Below are positions 47,201 to 51,631 of a stretch of DNA of 64,000 nucleotides, one piece after another. The notes beneath the pieces are model-generated. The model worked only from the letters and a program-made list of their open reading frames with translations, was not told where the DNA came from and made no database searches. The translations under genes and the position numbers were made by a program. Source of the DNA: Gambelia wislizenii (lineage: Eukaryota > Chordata > Lepidosauria > Squamata > Crotaphytidae); NCBI GenBank assembly GCA_030847615.1, contig JAUMIR010000002.1, forward strand, positions 111,360,309 to 111,424,308, written 5' to 3'. The stretch's first letter is position 1. Every line of letters begins with the position of its first letter.

Positions 47201-50200
47201 AAAAAACAGGTGGGAGAAACTGAGGGCTGGAGTAATCAGGAATTTGTGTGGCCCCAGAAGGTATATTGCCTTCTAAATTCTGAATCCTGGGGCCTGTCTA
47301 TACAAGGGAATAAAATGTGGATTGGTGCCCGGTGACACCAATTTGCAGCAGCTTTCATTTGTTTCCACATTTTTTTTCCAAGATTTCTGGTGTGTGAAGC
47401 TATCTGTGTTTGCTGTTCAAACAGATACACCAGCGAATCAAGATGGTGGGTGCAAATGAATTACTCACAGTTTTATTCTCCCAAAGTTGCTACCGCCAAA
47501 CAGTATTTAAAAAAAAAAACTAAATCCAAAGCAATCTTCTGCTTAAATAAACAACAAAAATAAAGGTTGTTTCATTGTCTCAGCACATGATCACAACAGC
47601 GAAAATCCAACATGGTGGTTCCAGGAGCTGCCTTGTTAGCAAGCTCTGTCGCTCGCACACACCTGACCAATCAGTTATCTGCTTCAGGAGTGCACAGCAA
47701 TGCAATTCGATTGTCCTAATGAGCAGGAGTGTGCATTTCCCCTGCAATTAAATAAAAAAAAAACCATGGAAAAGACCCATAGTTTTTGTATTCCCCCCCC
47801 TTCCAAATACCACGATTGAATGTGAGATCTCATTAAAACAAGTCAAGTAAGTTTTTACCCCCTCTGTTTTTGCTCTGCAGGTCAGTTTTATTTTAATACA
47901 CATTTTGAAGGAAGATCAGAGAACAGTAGAGTGAGACCAATAATTGTACAAGGGAAGAAGTATGACACCTTCAGGTAAAAGATATCAACTTTCTTTGGAA
48001 CATTTTCTAGTCTTGCATTAGTATTGTACTCAAATGCAATCGTGCCAAAATCTTTTTAAGCTCCCTTGTACCATGTGCTCTAAAAACTTCATATACTTGG
48101 GGTTTATTCACCTAACACATGGATACATGGTCAAGTGAATTGTCTCTTCCTTATTGTATTAAAATTCAAAATATTTAACAGATTAATCTGATCATAACAA
48201 TATTTTTAACTGTCATGGCCACTTACTGGCCAGGGGGAGGGAGGAGAGGAGAATTGAGGTTGCTTTCCTGGATCTCTAGTGGTCTTGGGAGGTGGGCAGG
48301 GGGAAAGTGACCTCACTTCTCTTATATGGTTATAGCCAGGTGCTGCCTCATTACCTGAGTAAGGGGGGGGTCTTTCTGAGCCATAGGGTTCAATGGCTAC
48401 AGTCTTCTTTTCAGGGCTTCATGCTTTCCCTGCTTTTTAAAATGTTTGCAGATTTTACCATTCCAAATATTTTTGCTGTATCTTGAAAATGTTAAATAAT
48501 TGTAGCTTTCATTTGTTGTTTTTAAATTATTTGTTTGTGTTTGGGTATACATCTGGGAAGTGTATACTTAAATATTTTGGAGTACAGGAGCAGCCCCGTA
48601 TCTGTGGGGGATTGGTTCCAGGGGTCCCTGTGGATACTGAGAACCGTGGATAGTAGCAAACGCCCACCTCTCCCTTCCCCATCCACCCCCCGTTACCACT
48701 ATCACCATGATCACGGGTGGGGGGACAATCAGGGGCTGAGGGAGGCAAGCAACGTCAAGGAGGAGGAGGAGGAGGAGGAGGAGGAGGAGGAGGAGGAGAG
48801 ACTGCAGCTGCAGGGGAGCACCTGACCACAGTCCTGCTCAGTGTCTGCATGAGGGTCGCAGAGCCGGCTTCACTTCTTCTTCTTCGGCCCTCACGCTGCC
48901 AAAAAACCCCGCAGGGAAGGAAGAAGGGAGGTGAGCTCTTCTCTTCCTTCCCTTCCCTGTCCAACCCCCAGCTCCGCTGCCACCCCCCCCCAATGGGGAA
49001 GGGAGAAGGGAGACAAGCTCTCCCCCTCCCTGTCTTCCCCTTCCACTTCTGCCAGCTCTGCTGCACTAGCGGAACTCCCCACAGGGAAGGAAGAAGGAAG
49101 GTGAGCACTACTCTTTCTCTTCCTCCCCTTCCACTCCTCCATCGCCAACTGGGAATAACTGAATCAGCGGATGGCAAAGCACTGGATACAGGGGTGCTAC
49201 TGTACATGAATGTTTTGGTGTACACTCTACAAGTTTGTAGAGTTTCCAGTCTGCCGACCATAGACACCCTTATTCATTCAGTGGTTGGTATTTTGGTGGA
49301 CTTTCTGTTTTATGTACTATGGAGCCATAGAAATGAGGATTTTTAGATAGATTTAACTATAAAATATTGAAAAACTAGGGGTTTGTCTACACTGCTAAAA
49401 ACTTGGAATCCTCCCCCAAATTCTCCCAAATCTATGTTGATCAGGCCACAGAACATATGTCCTTCTTCCCAAATCTGGGGCCATCGGGCCACATGATGCA
49501 TGGCCCAGATTTGGGGCATTTGAGGGTATTTTACCTCGATTTGGAGTTTTTAGGATTCAGGGGTTTCTCTGCATTTTTGTCTGCCTCTGACACCACTGAA
49601 ACCATTTTAAAGCTCTGGAGGCAAGTTCCTAGTGAAAGAGAGAGTTTTTCTCCCTTCCCCTGGCTCAGCAGCACGGCTTCCACCTGCTTTCCACCTGCCC
49701 GTAGCTTGCTTCAAGTGCCTCTTCCTGCAATGGGAGAGTGAGAGAGTGGGCAGAAGCAGTGCTGCCAAGCCAGTGGAAGAGGAAAAAAATCTCTCTCTTC
49801 TACTGGGAACTTCCCTCCTGAGCTTTAAAATGTTTGTGGCAGCAGCAGTGGTGGATTTTTAAAACAACAATTTATTCATACAGTCCAGAGACGCATCAAA
49901 TAACAAATAAGATGTACATTAATACATAAAACCAGTTTGGCATCCATATATTCAAAAAACCCAATAAAATTAGGATACTTATTGGTAGACCTTTTGGAGC
50001 TCAGGCCAACTTATTCACCTTTCAACTTCCCTCTTACTGGTCTTAATGACTACAGACAAGGTAATACAGTTGTCCCTCCATATCCACGGATTTGGTATCC
50101 ATGGATTTAAGTATTCACAGCTTGAAAATATTATTTAAAAAATAATAATCCGAAAAGCAAACTTTGATTTTGCCATCTTATATAAGGGAAACCATTTTGC

Positions 50201-50718
50201 TATGCCATTGCATCTAATGGGACTTGAGTATTCCCGGATTTTGGTATACATGGGAGGTCCTGGAACCAACCCCCAGTGAATATGAAGGGACAACTGTATT
50301 AGGTTAACTATCCTCTAATAAGAATTTGACATAGAACCTCTCCAAATGGCCAGGTAGATGGCTTAACAAAGGAAAAATGTTTATGACTCTGAGAATGAAG
50401 GACGCTGGATAGTAGAATATGAAACATGGTTTCCACCTCCTGCAACCCACATGGACAGAGCCTTGATGCAAAAGGCAGCCTGGCATATCTACCATACAGC
50501 ATTGCTGAAGGAAAAACATTACATCTGGCCTTCATAAATAATATGCGATAGATTGTAATCAGCCAGAGCAAAATTATCCTGAGTATAGTATAACAGATTT
50601 TCGCTGTTAAGAGTTATTACTTTGTTTTATTTTGTTTTTCAGACTAAATAAGAAAGACTACAGGGCAGAGTCACTTGATGCTAATATTTCTTGTCAGAAC
50701 CTGGAGCTCAGTCCTTGA
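6097..50718 (+). CDS. ITIH4: Inter-alpha-trypsin inhibitor heavy chain 4 (23 exons, 896 aa)
   Basis: Secreted plasma glycoprotein of the ITIH family. Mammalian ITIH4 is an acute-phase liver product cleaved by kallikrein and reported to act as a protease inhibitor through a bait segment. Coding exons: 6097-6171, 10338-10498, 11358-11462, 12987-13149, 13248-13358, 14045-14173, 15243-15359, 17623-17791, 18404-18529, 20058-20239, 20840-21022, 22690-22829, 23477-23622, 25515-25553, 25649-25705, 27811-27849, 28502-28564, 36583-36657, 37881-37997, 39526-39697, 44813-44964, 47881-47974, 50643-50718. All junctions are AG/GT and in phase. Domains: signal peptide 1-19, VIT about 26-155, VWA about 269-450 with full MIDAS, C-terminal ITIH region with C713 and C888. 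ITIH4 identity rests on [41 protein letters not shown] and the C-terminal LEL. Human ITIH4 has about 930 residues. Exon 18's 3' border is the least certain. RNA evidence was not available. Confidence 0.93.
6529..6660 (+). repeat. tRNA-derived SINE, degraded
   Basis: A tRNA-like head starts at about 6529 (GGAGCCATAATTCAGGGAGA, an A-box remnant) with a B-box-like CACAGATTCAGTC about 45 bases later. It ends in an ATT-repeat at about 6628-6655. It is too degraded to be a functional tRNA. Confidence 0.6.
7900..8080. repeat. Internally repetitive TTTTGCACAGAAAAC-type repeat, copy 1
   Basis: Short words such as TTCTGCACAGAAAACC, GTGCACAGGAAAC and TTTCTGCACAAAC recur within 180 bases. A second diverged cluster lies at 10590-10755 in intron 2. 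I do not recognise the family. Confidence 0.5.
8860..9005. repeat. Three-copy minisatellite, unit about 50 bp
   Basis: Three imperfect tandem units each contain CAGA-x-GGACAGAGTGYCCYCAGRAAAAT-like sequence followed by GA/CTGTG. They occupy about 145 bases, and nothing similar continues outside. Confidence 0.55.
10338..10498 (+). CDS. ITIH4: ITIH4 exon 2: start of VIT domain
   Basis: Residues 26-78 begin NGIEIYSM, carry C37, and include [20 protein letters not shown] and [14 protein letters not shown]76-F-S is an N-glycosylation sequon at a position also present in mammalian ITIH4. The exon ends with two bases of the M79 codon. The acceptor is a strong pyrimidine tract ending CCCCCCAG. Confidence 0.95.
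10590..10755. repeat. Internally repetitive TTTTGCACAGAAAAC-type repeat, copy 2
   Basis: TTTGCACAGAAAACTTC and TTTTTTGCACAGAAAACTCC recur here, like the cluster at 7900-8080. They lie about 100 bases after exon 2. Confidence 0.5.
10856..10886. repeat. AT dinucleotide microsatellite
   Basis: A run of about 14 AT/TA units in intron 2. Confidence 0.9.
11358..11462 (+). CDS. ITIH4: ITIH4 exon 3: VIT domain
   Basis: Residues 80-113 contain [17 protein letters not shown] and [14 protein letters not shown], the central VIT-domain block of ITIH proteins. The incoming phase completes M79 and two bases of K114 remain at the donor (AA/GTAAGC). Confidence 0.95.
11463..12986 (+). other. ITIH4 intron 3
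   Basis: No coding exon is visible. The segment 12435-12870 reads like an old LINE-derived stretch (GGGGTCCCAGGTTG and AGTCAACATCAGCACC words), but I cannot assign a family. The rest is unassigned. Confidence 0.5.
12987..13149 (+). CDS. ITIH4: ITIH4 exon 4: end of VIT domain
   Basis: Residues 115-168 include [36 protein letters not shown] and [10 protein letters not shown]. The [10 protein letters not shown] block is highly conserved across ITIH1-4. The following intron is only 98 bases long. Confidence 0.96.
13248..13358 (+). CDS. ITIH4: ITIH4 exon 5
   Basis: Residues 169-205, in phase 0 at both ends. [19 protein letters not shown] is the linker between the VIT and VWA domains and matches mammalian ITIH4 almost word for word. 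Confidence 0.96.
13402..13982. mobile_element. Short TIR element (GGAG family), 581 bp
   Basis: Ends are GGAGATTTTCAGATGGGG and CCCCATCTGAAAATATCC. Flanking triplets are ACA and ACC (one mismatch). The interior matches the elements at 29608-30229 and, more distantly, 34280-34873, sharing GGGGCCAAAATG, GAATGGAGGTAAATGTTCA and GAACAGGGACAGGGCTCCAT words. No ORF is convincing. It lies between exons 5 and 6. Confidence 0.85.
14045..14173 (+). CDS. ITIH4: ITIH4 exon 6
   Basis: Residues 206-248, phase 0 at both ends: [17 protein letters not shown], then [14 protein letters not shown]. The phrase before LLDG distinguishes ITIH4 from ITIH1-3. Confidence 0.96.
14549..14877. mobile_element. Near-perfect palindromic TIR element, 329 bp
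   Basis: Ends are GGAGATTTTCAGA and TCTGAAAATCTCC, flanked by identical ATA triplets (14546-14548 and 14878-14880). The two arms are complementary over almost their whole length, including GCAGCAACGGAGC and ATTCTGTCA/TGACAGAAT near the centre. It lies in ITIH4 intron 6. Confidence 0.9.
15243..15359 (+). CDS. ITIH4: ITIH4 exon 7: VWA domain start with MIDAS DxSxS
   Basis: Residues 249-287: [12 protein letters not shown], then [20 protein letters not shown]275, S277 and S279 form the metal-ion-dependent adhesion site signature. Phase 0 at both ends. Confidence 0.97.
15360..17622 (+). other. ITIH4 intron 7
   Basis: Holds GC-richer unassigned sequence at 15500-16000 with C/CCA-rich runs at 15916-15943, and a TIR-like element at about 16815-17245. 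No coding exon is visible between exons 7 and 8, and the phase (0) is continuous. Confidence 0.6.
16815..17245. repeat. TIR-element copy with degraded left end
   Basis: The right side (TTCTTTTGCTGGGATAGAAA, then CATCTGATAAAGTC) and the internal ATCCAGGTAAGTGACACA match the family at 4790-5254, 27863-28419 and 43442-44024. The left end GGTTATCAGATGC is recognisable but diverged, and no clear triplet duplication remains. Confidence 0.65.
17623..17791 (+). CDS. ITIH4: ITIH4 exon 8: VWA domain
   Basis: Residues 288-343: [34 protein letters not shown] and [12 protein letters not shown]. This is the alpha/beta core of the VWA fold. The exon ends with one base of V344. Confidence 0.96.
18404..18529 (+). 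CDS. ITIH4: ITIH4 exon 9: VWA domain, MIDAS Thr and Asp
   Basis: Residues 345-385: [15 protein letters not shown] and [15 protein letters not shown]345 and D380 complete the MIDAS set begun in exon 7. Mammalian ITIHs have TNIN here, so the local TDIN is a small change that keeps the threonine. Confidence 0.96.
18530..20057 (+). other. ITIH4 intron 9
   Basis: Apart from the TIR element at 19049-19349, I see no assignable feature. Short A-rich and tandem words (TTAGTCATAATTGGCTTG repeated at about 19950) occur just before exon 10. Confidence 0.5.
19049..19349. mobile_element. Palindromic TIR element, 301 bp
   Basis: Ends are GGAGATTATCAG and CTGATAATCTCC, flanked by TAT triplets (19046-19048 and 19350-19352). 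The arms are complementary with moderate divergence, for example AAGGGACAACATT-type and GTCCCTTTTTATT-type pairs around the centre. Confidence 0.85.
20058..20239 (+). CDS. ITIH4: ITIH4 exon 10: end of VWA domain
   Basis: Residues 387-446: [40 protein letters not shown] and [21 protein letters not shown]409 lies in LYCLGFGF, as in mammalian ITIH4. The acceptor ATGACAG is weak but the phase and homology are clear. Confidence 0.96.
20475..20787. mobile_element. Palindromic TIR element, 313 bp, in the intron before exon 11
   Basis: The left end GGAGAGATAATCAGATG and right end CATATCTGATAAGCTCC are diverged copies of the shared terminus. The interior has long inverted arms (ATCACTTTTCATTGA with TCAATGAAAAGTGAT). 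The flanking triplets do not match, consistent with an older copy. Its right end is 52 bases from exon 11. Confidence 0.75.
20840..21022 (+). CDS. ITIH4: ITIH4 exon 11
   Basis: Residues 447-507, phase 0: [40 protein letters not shown]. This is the beta-rich module after VWA that is common to all ITIH heavy chains. Confidence 0.96.
21023..22689 (+). other. ITIH4 intron 11
   Basis: Contains the TIR element 21819-22421. The flanking stretches 21023-21818 and 22425-22689 have no assignable feature. Confidence 0.6.
21819..22421. mobile_element. Short TIR element, 603 bp, TTA duplication
   Basis: The left end GGACATTATCAGACTAGCATG and right end CTGATACAGTCC are flanked by TTA (21816-21818 and 22422-22424). 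I found no coding capacity. The interior does not closely match the other copies, so it represents a separate subfamily. Confidence 0.75.
22690..22829 (+). CDS. ITIH4: ITIH4 exon 12
   Basis: Residues 508-553 end [19 protein letters not shown], then LLEK. N519-V-T is a sequon. The ERLWAYLTI block is nearly invariant in ITIHs. An in-frame TAG would follow, but the donor TA/GTAAGC removes it and joins to exon 13 as Y554. Confidence 0.95.
23477..23622 (+). CDS. ITIH4: ITIH4 exon 13
   Basis: Residues 555-602 begin [10 protein letters not shown] and run through [23 protein letters not shown] immediately after LLE-x-x is specific to ITIH4, where ITIH3 has a different sequence. The exon ends in phase 1, and all following small exons up to exon 19 are also phase 1. 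Confidence 0.96.
23623..25104 (+). other. ITIH4 intron 13, 5' part
   Basis: A GA-rich purine stretch is at 24735-24870 and a SINE-like remnant at about 24990-25080 (AGATTCGAATCCTGTTCAGC, a B-box-like word). The rest, including 23860-24640, is unassigned. Confidence 0.45.
25141..25190. repeat. TC then TG dinucleotide microsatellite
   Basis: About 12 TC units followed directly by about 12 TG units, in the intron before exon 14. It is absent from the equivalent place in copy B. Confidence 0.9.
25515..25553 (+). CDS. ITIH4: ITIH4 exon 14: variable (bait-region) microexon, copy A
   Basis: 39 bases, phase 1 to phase 1: D603 then [12 protein letters not shown]. It lies where mammalian ITIH4 has its long variable, kallikrein-sensitive segment. 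It has acceptor CCAG and donor G/GTATGT. It is paralogous to exon 16 (27811-27849). Being symmetric, it could be skipped without changing frame. Confidence 0.8.
25649..25705 (+). CDS. ITIH4: ITIH4 exon 15: variable-region microexon, copy A
   Basis: 57 bases, phase 1 to phase 1: [18 protein letters not shown]. Proline-rich and basic at its end. It is separated from exon 14 by a 95-base intron. It is paralogous to exon 17 (28502-28564), with PSF as the shared core. Confidence 0.8.
25877..27501. mobile_element. 1.6-kb foldback element with internal GC-rich tandem/inverted repeats
   Basis: The left terminus GGGGCTTGTCTACACTAGTG and right terminus GCGTAGACAAGGCC belong to inverted arms of about 250 bases (TTTTAGAAAACTC with GAGTTTTCTAAAAC; TGTGTGAACAATCCATCC-type with GGATGGATTGATCACAC-type). 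Between them, 26380-27120 is built from repeated blocks containing CTCTGAAGCCAGA and AGCAAAGCACCAGTGGTAGT in both orientations. There is no transposase ORF. Related copies are at 28733-29493 and 49380. Confidence 0.8.
27811..27849 (+). CDS. ITIH4: ITIH4 exon 16: variable-region microexon, copy B of exon 14
   Basis: 39 bases in the same phases as exon 14: D635 then [12 protein letters not shown]. Acceptor GTCTAG and donor G/GTATGT are intact, so the duplicate is probably still spliced. A TIR element begins only 13 bases into the following intron. Confidence 0.7.
27863..28419 (+). mobile_element. TIR element, 557 bp, with confirmed TCT target duplication
   Basis: Ends are GGACTTTATTAGAC and GTCTGATAAAGTCC, flanked by TCT (27860-27862 and 28420-28422). 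The paralogous intron of copy A (about 25560) has the uninterrupted sequence GTAATCTCTGTTAGCAATC, which is the empty site. It is the same family as 4790-5254, 16815-17245 and 43442-44024. Confidence 0.93.
28502..28564 (+). CDS. ITIH4: ITIH4 exon 17: variable-region microexon, copy B of exon 15
   Basis: 63 bases, phase 1 to 1: [20 protein letters not shown]. It is two codons longer than exon 15 and diverged. Its SFHPF resembles the YHPF of the mammalian ITIH4 proline-rich region. Splice signals are intact (TCCTAG acceptor, G/GTATTC donor). Confidence 0.72.
28733..29493. mobile_element. Foldback element copy, shorter (about 760 bp)
   Basis: The left arm GGGGCTTGTCTACTAGTG and the following 200 bases match 25877-26130. 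The right end is a degraded inverse (TTTTTTACCCCCAGTGTAAACAA). It has far fewer internal tandem units than the 25877 copy, so the array length differs between the duplicated segments. Confidence 0.75.
29608..30229. mobile_element. Short TIR element (GGAG family), 622 bp, TAA duplication
   Basis: The left end GGACATTATCAGTGGGG and right end CTGATAATCTCC are flanked by TAA (29605-29607 and 30230-30232). The interior is clearly homologous to 13402-13982. Confidence 0.88.
30411..30717. mobile_element. Palindromic TIR element, 307 bp
   Basis: Ends are GGACTTTTTCAGATGGGGGA and CCCCCATCTGAAAAAGTCC. The arms are complementary throughout, for example GAGGTCGGGAGAA with TTCTCCCGACCTC. Flanking triplets TCA and TAT do not match. 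Confidence 0.85.
31402..32066 (+). mobile_element. Two tandem 3'-end fragments of the 4-kb LINE, sense
   Basis: Bases 31402-31700 and about 31713-32066 both match the 3' end of the LINE at 54571-58566 (GACTCCCTGAAACAACATCTC through TTTGCGAAGAAAAGCCAGAGA). Each is 5'-truncated, and the second starts a little further upstream than the first. They interrupt the RTE copy. Confidence 0.8.
32175..32739 (-). mobile_element. 5'-truncated 3' fragment of the 4-kb LINE with 10-bp TSD and expanded GA tail
   Basis: ATTTCTGCTA occurs at 32175-32184 and again at 32730-32739 as the target-site duplication inside RTE sequence. The insert is antisense, with the LINE 3' end on the left. That end runs into about 25 TC units (GA on the LINE strand) at 32187-32234. 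Confidence 0.9.
33595..33945. mobile_element. Near-perfect palindromic TIR element, 351 bp, TTA duplication
   Basis: Ends are GGACATTTTCAGAC and GTCTGAAAATGTCC, flanked by TTA (33592-33594 and 33946-33948). The arms pair almost completely (GCAAGGATCGAGC with GCTCGATCCTTGC; TTAGGGTTGGAGCC with GGCTCCAACCCTAA). It is inserted in the RTE copy. Confidence 0.92.
34280..34873. mobile_element. Short TIR element (GGAG family), 594 bp, TAT duplication
   Basis: Ends are GGAGATTATCACA and TGTGATAATCTCC, flanked by TAT (34277-34279 and 34874-34876). The interior is related to 13402-13982 and 29608-30229. It is inserted in the RTE copy. Confidence 0.88.
35601..36582 (+). other. ITIH4 intron 17, 3' part
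   Basis: An AC microsatellite lies at 35728-35747. I see no other assignable feature. The exon-like stretch at 36237 was considered and rejected on phase. Confidence 0.5.
36583..36657 (+). CDS. ITIH4: ITIH4 exon 18: end of variable region
   Basis: Residues 670-693: [20 protein letters not shown] then TMVN. GLPGPP matches the QLGLPGPP of mammalian ITIH4, and MNM-x-x-x-x-TM resembles its MNMKIEETTM. The acceptor CTCATAG is clear. The donor is not: AATG/GTGATT (used here) and CAAT/GTATGC at 36708 both keep phase 1. The longer form would add 17 codons. Confidence 0.72.
36975..37200 (+). repeat. SINE (LINE-tailed type), degraded
   Basis: It begins GTGAGCCATTGTGGTGG and ends CTTGGAGGAAAGGTGGAATACAA followed by a CAAA-rich tail. 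This tail is a widespread reptile SINE/LINE 3' end. It lies in the intron after exon 18. Confidence 0.6.
37881..37997 (+). CDS. ITIH4: ITIH4 exon 19: degenerate DPHF site and C713
   Basis: Residues 695-732: [15 protein letters not shown], then C713, [16 protein letters not shown]. In ITIH1-3 the sequence DPHFI marks cleavage and ester linkage to chondroitin sulfate through the Asp. Here the Asp is Tyr (Y698). NLLSDPDKG continues as in mammalian ITIH4, where the PHF part is lost. Phase 1 to 1. Confidence 0.93.
38062..39245. mobile_element. Unclassified DNA-element-like insertion, CpG-rich, about 1.2 kb
   Basis: It begins GGGGGTCGTTTACACAGCAAAAAT and includes TAGTTCCCACG and TCGCATT words that recur inverted near 39010-39180. 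A minus-strand ORF of 96 codons (38877-38587) has a hydrophobic start and a very basic stretch, [15 protein letters not shown] do not recognise the product. The terminus resembles the elements ending at 43435 and 52838. Confidence 0.5.
39526..39697 (+). CDS. ITIH4: ITIH4 exon 20
   Basis: Residues 734-789: [20 protein letters not shown] and [12 protein letters not shown]. This is the C-terminal ITIH module. N761 and N774 are sequons. It follows exon 19's NLLSDPDKG as VTGQ does in mammalian ITIH4. Ends in phase 2. Confidence 0.93.
39943..40464 (+). mobile_element. tRNA-headed SINE with CAA tail, split by a TIR element
   Basis: The head AGAGCCAGCCTGGTGTAGTTG (39945-39982) and the rest, GACTCTGGGGACCTGGGTTTG through GACTTGAAGGCACACAACAA (40257-40464), are one SINE. 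The TIR element 39983-40253 lies in the middle of it. B-box-like GGGTTTGAATCCC is visible. Confidence 0.85.
39983..40253. mobile_element. Palindromic TIR element, 271 bp, nested in a SINE
   Basis: Ends are GGAGATTATCAGATGCTTG and CAAGCATCTGATAATCTTC. Arms such as GAATGACATTACTG/CAGTGACGTTGTTC-type pairs are diverged. Flanking triplets TAA and TAT differ by one base. Joining the SINE halves across it restores a continuous SINE. Confidence 0.88.
40840..41063. mobile_element. hAT-like palindromic MITE, 224 bp
   Basis: Ends are AGGCCAAATCCACACTACAC and GTGTAGTGTGAATTTGGCCT. Internal inverted pair AAACTTGATTATTTG/AAACTGGATTATTTG and the word AAACTACAAATCCCAGGATTC are typical of reptile hAT-type MITEs. 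The superfamily is assigned by resemblance only. Confidence 0.7.
41656..42419. mobile_element. Composite TIR element (764 bp) enclosing a LINE fragment and a second MITE
   Basis: Ends are GGAGATTTTCAGACTGCACC and GTGTTGTCTGAAAATCTCC, flanked by ATA (41653-41655 and 42420-42422). Inside are 41685-42222, a plus-strand 3' fragment of the 4-kb LINE, and 42228-42386, a MITE with TCCACTTTAACTGC / GCAAATAAAGTGGA ends. The host element's terminal arms (CGTTATAG / CTATAACAG) survive on both sides. Confidence 0.85.
42841..43437. repeat. Interspersed repeat ending CATGTAAACGGCACCC, copy 1
   Basis: The right part (CTCCCGTGACTTTTTTAAAAAC, GGTTGAGGGATAAAAGGTG, CTACATTTTCATCATGTAAACG) matches 52310-52838. 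It includes AC microsatellites at about 42923. A DNA element is likely; the left boundary is uncertain. Confidence 0.6.
43442..44024 (-). mobile_element. TIR element, 583 bp, TAG duplication
   Basis: Ends are GGACTTTATCATACC and GTCTGATAAAGTCC, flanked by TAG (43439-43441 and 44025-44027). It is the same family as 27863-28419 in opposite orientation. It inserted four bases beyond the end of the preceding repeat. Contains a G9-10 run at about 43718. Confidence 0.88.
44028..44812 (+). other. ITIH4 intron 20, 3' part
   Basis: AT-rich sequence with no assignable repeat or exon. Confidence 0.6.
44813..44964 (+). CDS. ITIH4: ITIH4 exon 21
   Basis: Residues 791-840: [18 protein letters not shown], then [18 protein letters not shown]792, N808 and N831 are sequons, an unusually dense set. 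It corresponds to the LLLL-SDPDKVTIG region of mammalian ITIH4. Confidence 0.92.
45072..45301. mobile_element. Tigger/pogo-like MITE, 230 bp
   Basis: Ends are CAGTTCTCCCTTCATATTCG and ATATGGAGGGACAACTG, flanked by TA. Subterminal GGTTCCAGGACCCCC-type and ATCCATGGATACCAAA-type words resemble Tigger-derived MITEs. It is the same size and structure as 50067-50296. Confidence 0.82.
45882..45921. repeat. AC dinucleotide microsatellite
   Basis: About 18 CA/AC units with a few interruptions, in ITIH4 intron 21. Confidence 0.9.
46181..46435 (-). mobile_element. CR1 LINE 3'-end fragment, antisense
   Basis: CATAGAGTTGGAAG, CCAACCCTCTGCCATGCAG, GTTTAAAAACCTCC and AAGTTCTCCCTAATGTTTAG are the reverse complement of the CR1 3' region, also present at 52084-52297 and in the plus-strand copy ending at 61195. 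Confidence 0.85.
46436..47880 (+). other. ITIH4 intron 21, 3' part
   Basis: Mostly unassigned. A purine-rich block is at 47095-47230, and a GGGGCCTGTCTATAC word at 47290 hints at a decayed foldback-element end. No exon is visible. Confidence 0.45.
47881..47974 (+). CDS. ITIH4: ITIH4 exon 22
   Basis: Residues 842-871: [14 protein letters not shown] and [17 protein letters not shown] at the exon start matches LGQFY of mammalian ITIH4, and IVQG matches its RVQG. Ends with two bases of R872. Confidence 0.93.
48585..49202. mobile_element. Tigger-like MITE, 618 bp, with GGA microsatellite
   Basis: Ends are CAGGAGCAGCCCCGTATCTG and GATACAGGGGTGCTACTG, flanked by TA. The interior holds a GGA repeat (48759-48799) and GC-rich blocks rich in CCCTTCC. 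The long poly-Gly and poly-Glu reading frames here are artefacts of the microsatellite. Confidence 0.75.
49380..49860. repeat. Foldback-element-like fragment
   Basis: It starts GGGGTTTGTCTACACTGCTAAAAACTTGG, a diverged copy of the 25877 terminus. The right end is not identifiable. AAATCTGGGGC/GCCCCAGATTT inverted words are near 49480-49520. Confidence 0.5.
50067..50296. mobile_element. Tigger/pogo-like MITE, 230 bp, second copy
   Basis: Ends are CAGTTGTCCCTCCATATCC and ATATGAAGGGACAACTG, flanked by TA. It is an inverse-orientation match to 45072-45301, including CCATCTTATATAAGGGA. Confidence 0.85.
50643..50718 (+). CDS. ITIH4: ITIH4 exon 23: C-terminus and stop
   Basis: Residues 873-896: [17 protein letters not shown], then QNLELSP and TGA. 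C888 is the likely partner of C713, as mammalian ITIH4 also ends with a single cysteine before WSVEL. N886-I-S is a sequon. Confidence 0.93.
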
Positions 50719-50965
50719 GTAGATTCCCAACAGTAAAATCCTGGCATTTAAAATACCACCTTGTATATTAATTGTACCAAGAGTCTCATTTCCTTTAACC
50801 TTATTTTTAATGTTTATTTTTTTTTTAATGTCCCATTAGAATTTCAAATGTGTAGTTGAGTATGTCCCTAAGCCAGATGAATTAATTCCACAATGCTGAA
50901 GAACAGAAAGGCTACACAGAATCCTGGCATATGGTGTGGTTAATAAAGTGATTTCTCAAGTCTAT
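50719..50965 (+). other. ITIH4: ITIH4 3' UTR (inferred)
   Basis: It runs from the stop codon to about 20 bases past the AATAAA at 50942. The AT-rich sequence has no repeat that I recognise. Confidence 0.65.
50942..50947 (+). promoter_or_regulatory. ITIH4: Polyadenylation signal AATAAA
   Basis: AATAAA lies 224 bases after the stop codon and is followed by a T/GT-rich stretch (TTGTTCTTGTTTTTGC) at about 50965-50980, as expected for a cleavage site between them. Confidence 0.75.
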
Positions 50966-50980
50966 TGTTCTTGTTTTTGC

Positions 50981-51631
50981 TCACTTCACAAAAAGTTGAA
51001 TCCTTCAATTGCTCTACAGTCCAACACCCAATCAACAGCATGCCATTGAAACCAGGCATTTACAATGCAAATCTTATGTGTGTCTACTCAGGAGTAAGAC
51101 CACTTATGTTCAATGGGGTTTACACTCAGGTGTAAATTGCAGGGGGGGGATCTCCAGCTCAAGCCATGAAGGGTGGAGGTTTGGGGCTTGCAAATGGTCT
51201 GGACTCAACTCCCAAGGGGTCAGGCCCTTCTTCCTCCCCAAAACTTTGCTCCTTACCCTAGTTCAATCCCAGCATGCACCTCACCTTCCAGTCTTCCCCT
51301 GGGCTACTCCTACACCCAATGGTGAATATAAGCGGGATGGGGAGAAATCCCATTGACATTTCAAATCTCACATAGGAAATAGCAGCAGGATTTTCTTTGA
51401 TCCTCCCTGACACACAGTACCTCATGGGAATGCAAGCAGGGTGGAAGAGGGCCACCTCTGTTCTCTCAGATTTTAGATTGAAAATAGGACTCATGAAGCA
51501 GGGAGCCAACACAAATTACCAGGGTTCAGTGGTCTGGAAGAGGGCCTGGAGCCTGACCACACTGCATATGTGTTTGTCTTTCTTTGTAGTATCATTTGTC
51601 AATTATTTTTGACATCTGTTGTAAAATACAC
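50981..51631. other. Intergenic, unassigned
   Basis: No gene or clear repeat. A short GTCTACTCAGGAGTAAG-type word at 51080 resembles a common reptile SINE/LINE segment. Confidence 0.4.

Noticed and set aside
48717..49346. 209-codon plus-strand ORF and 170-codon minus-strand ORF
   Set aside because: They are driven by the GGA microsatellite and low-complexity GC-rich interior of a Tigger-like MITE; poly-Gly, poly-Glu and poly-Pro runs only.
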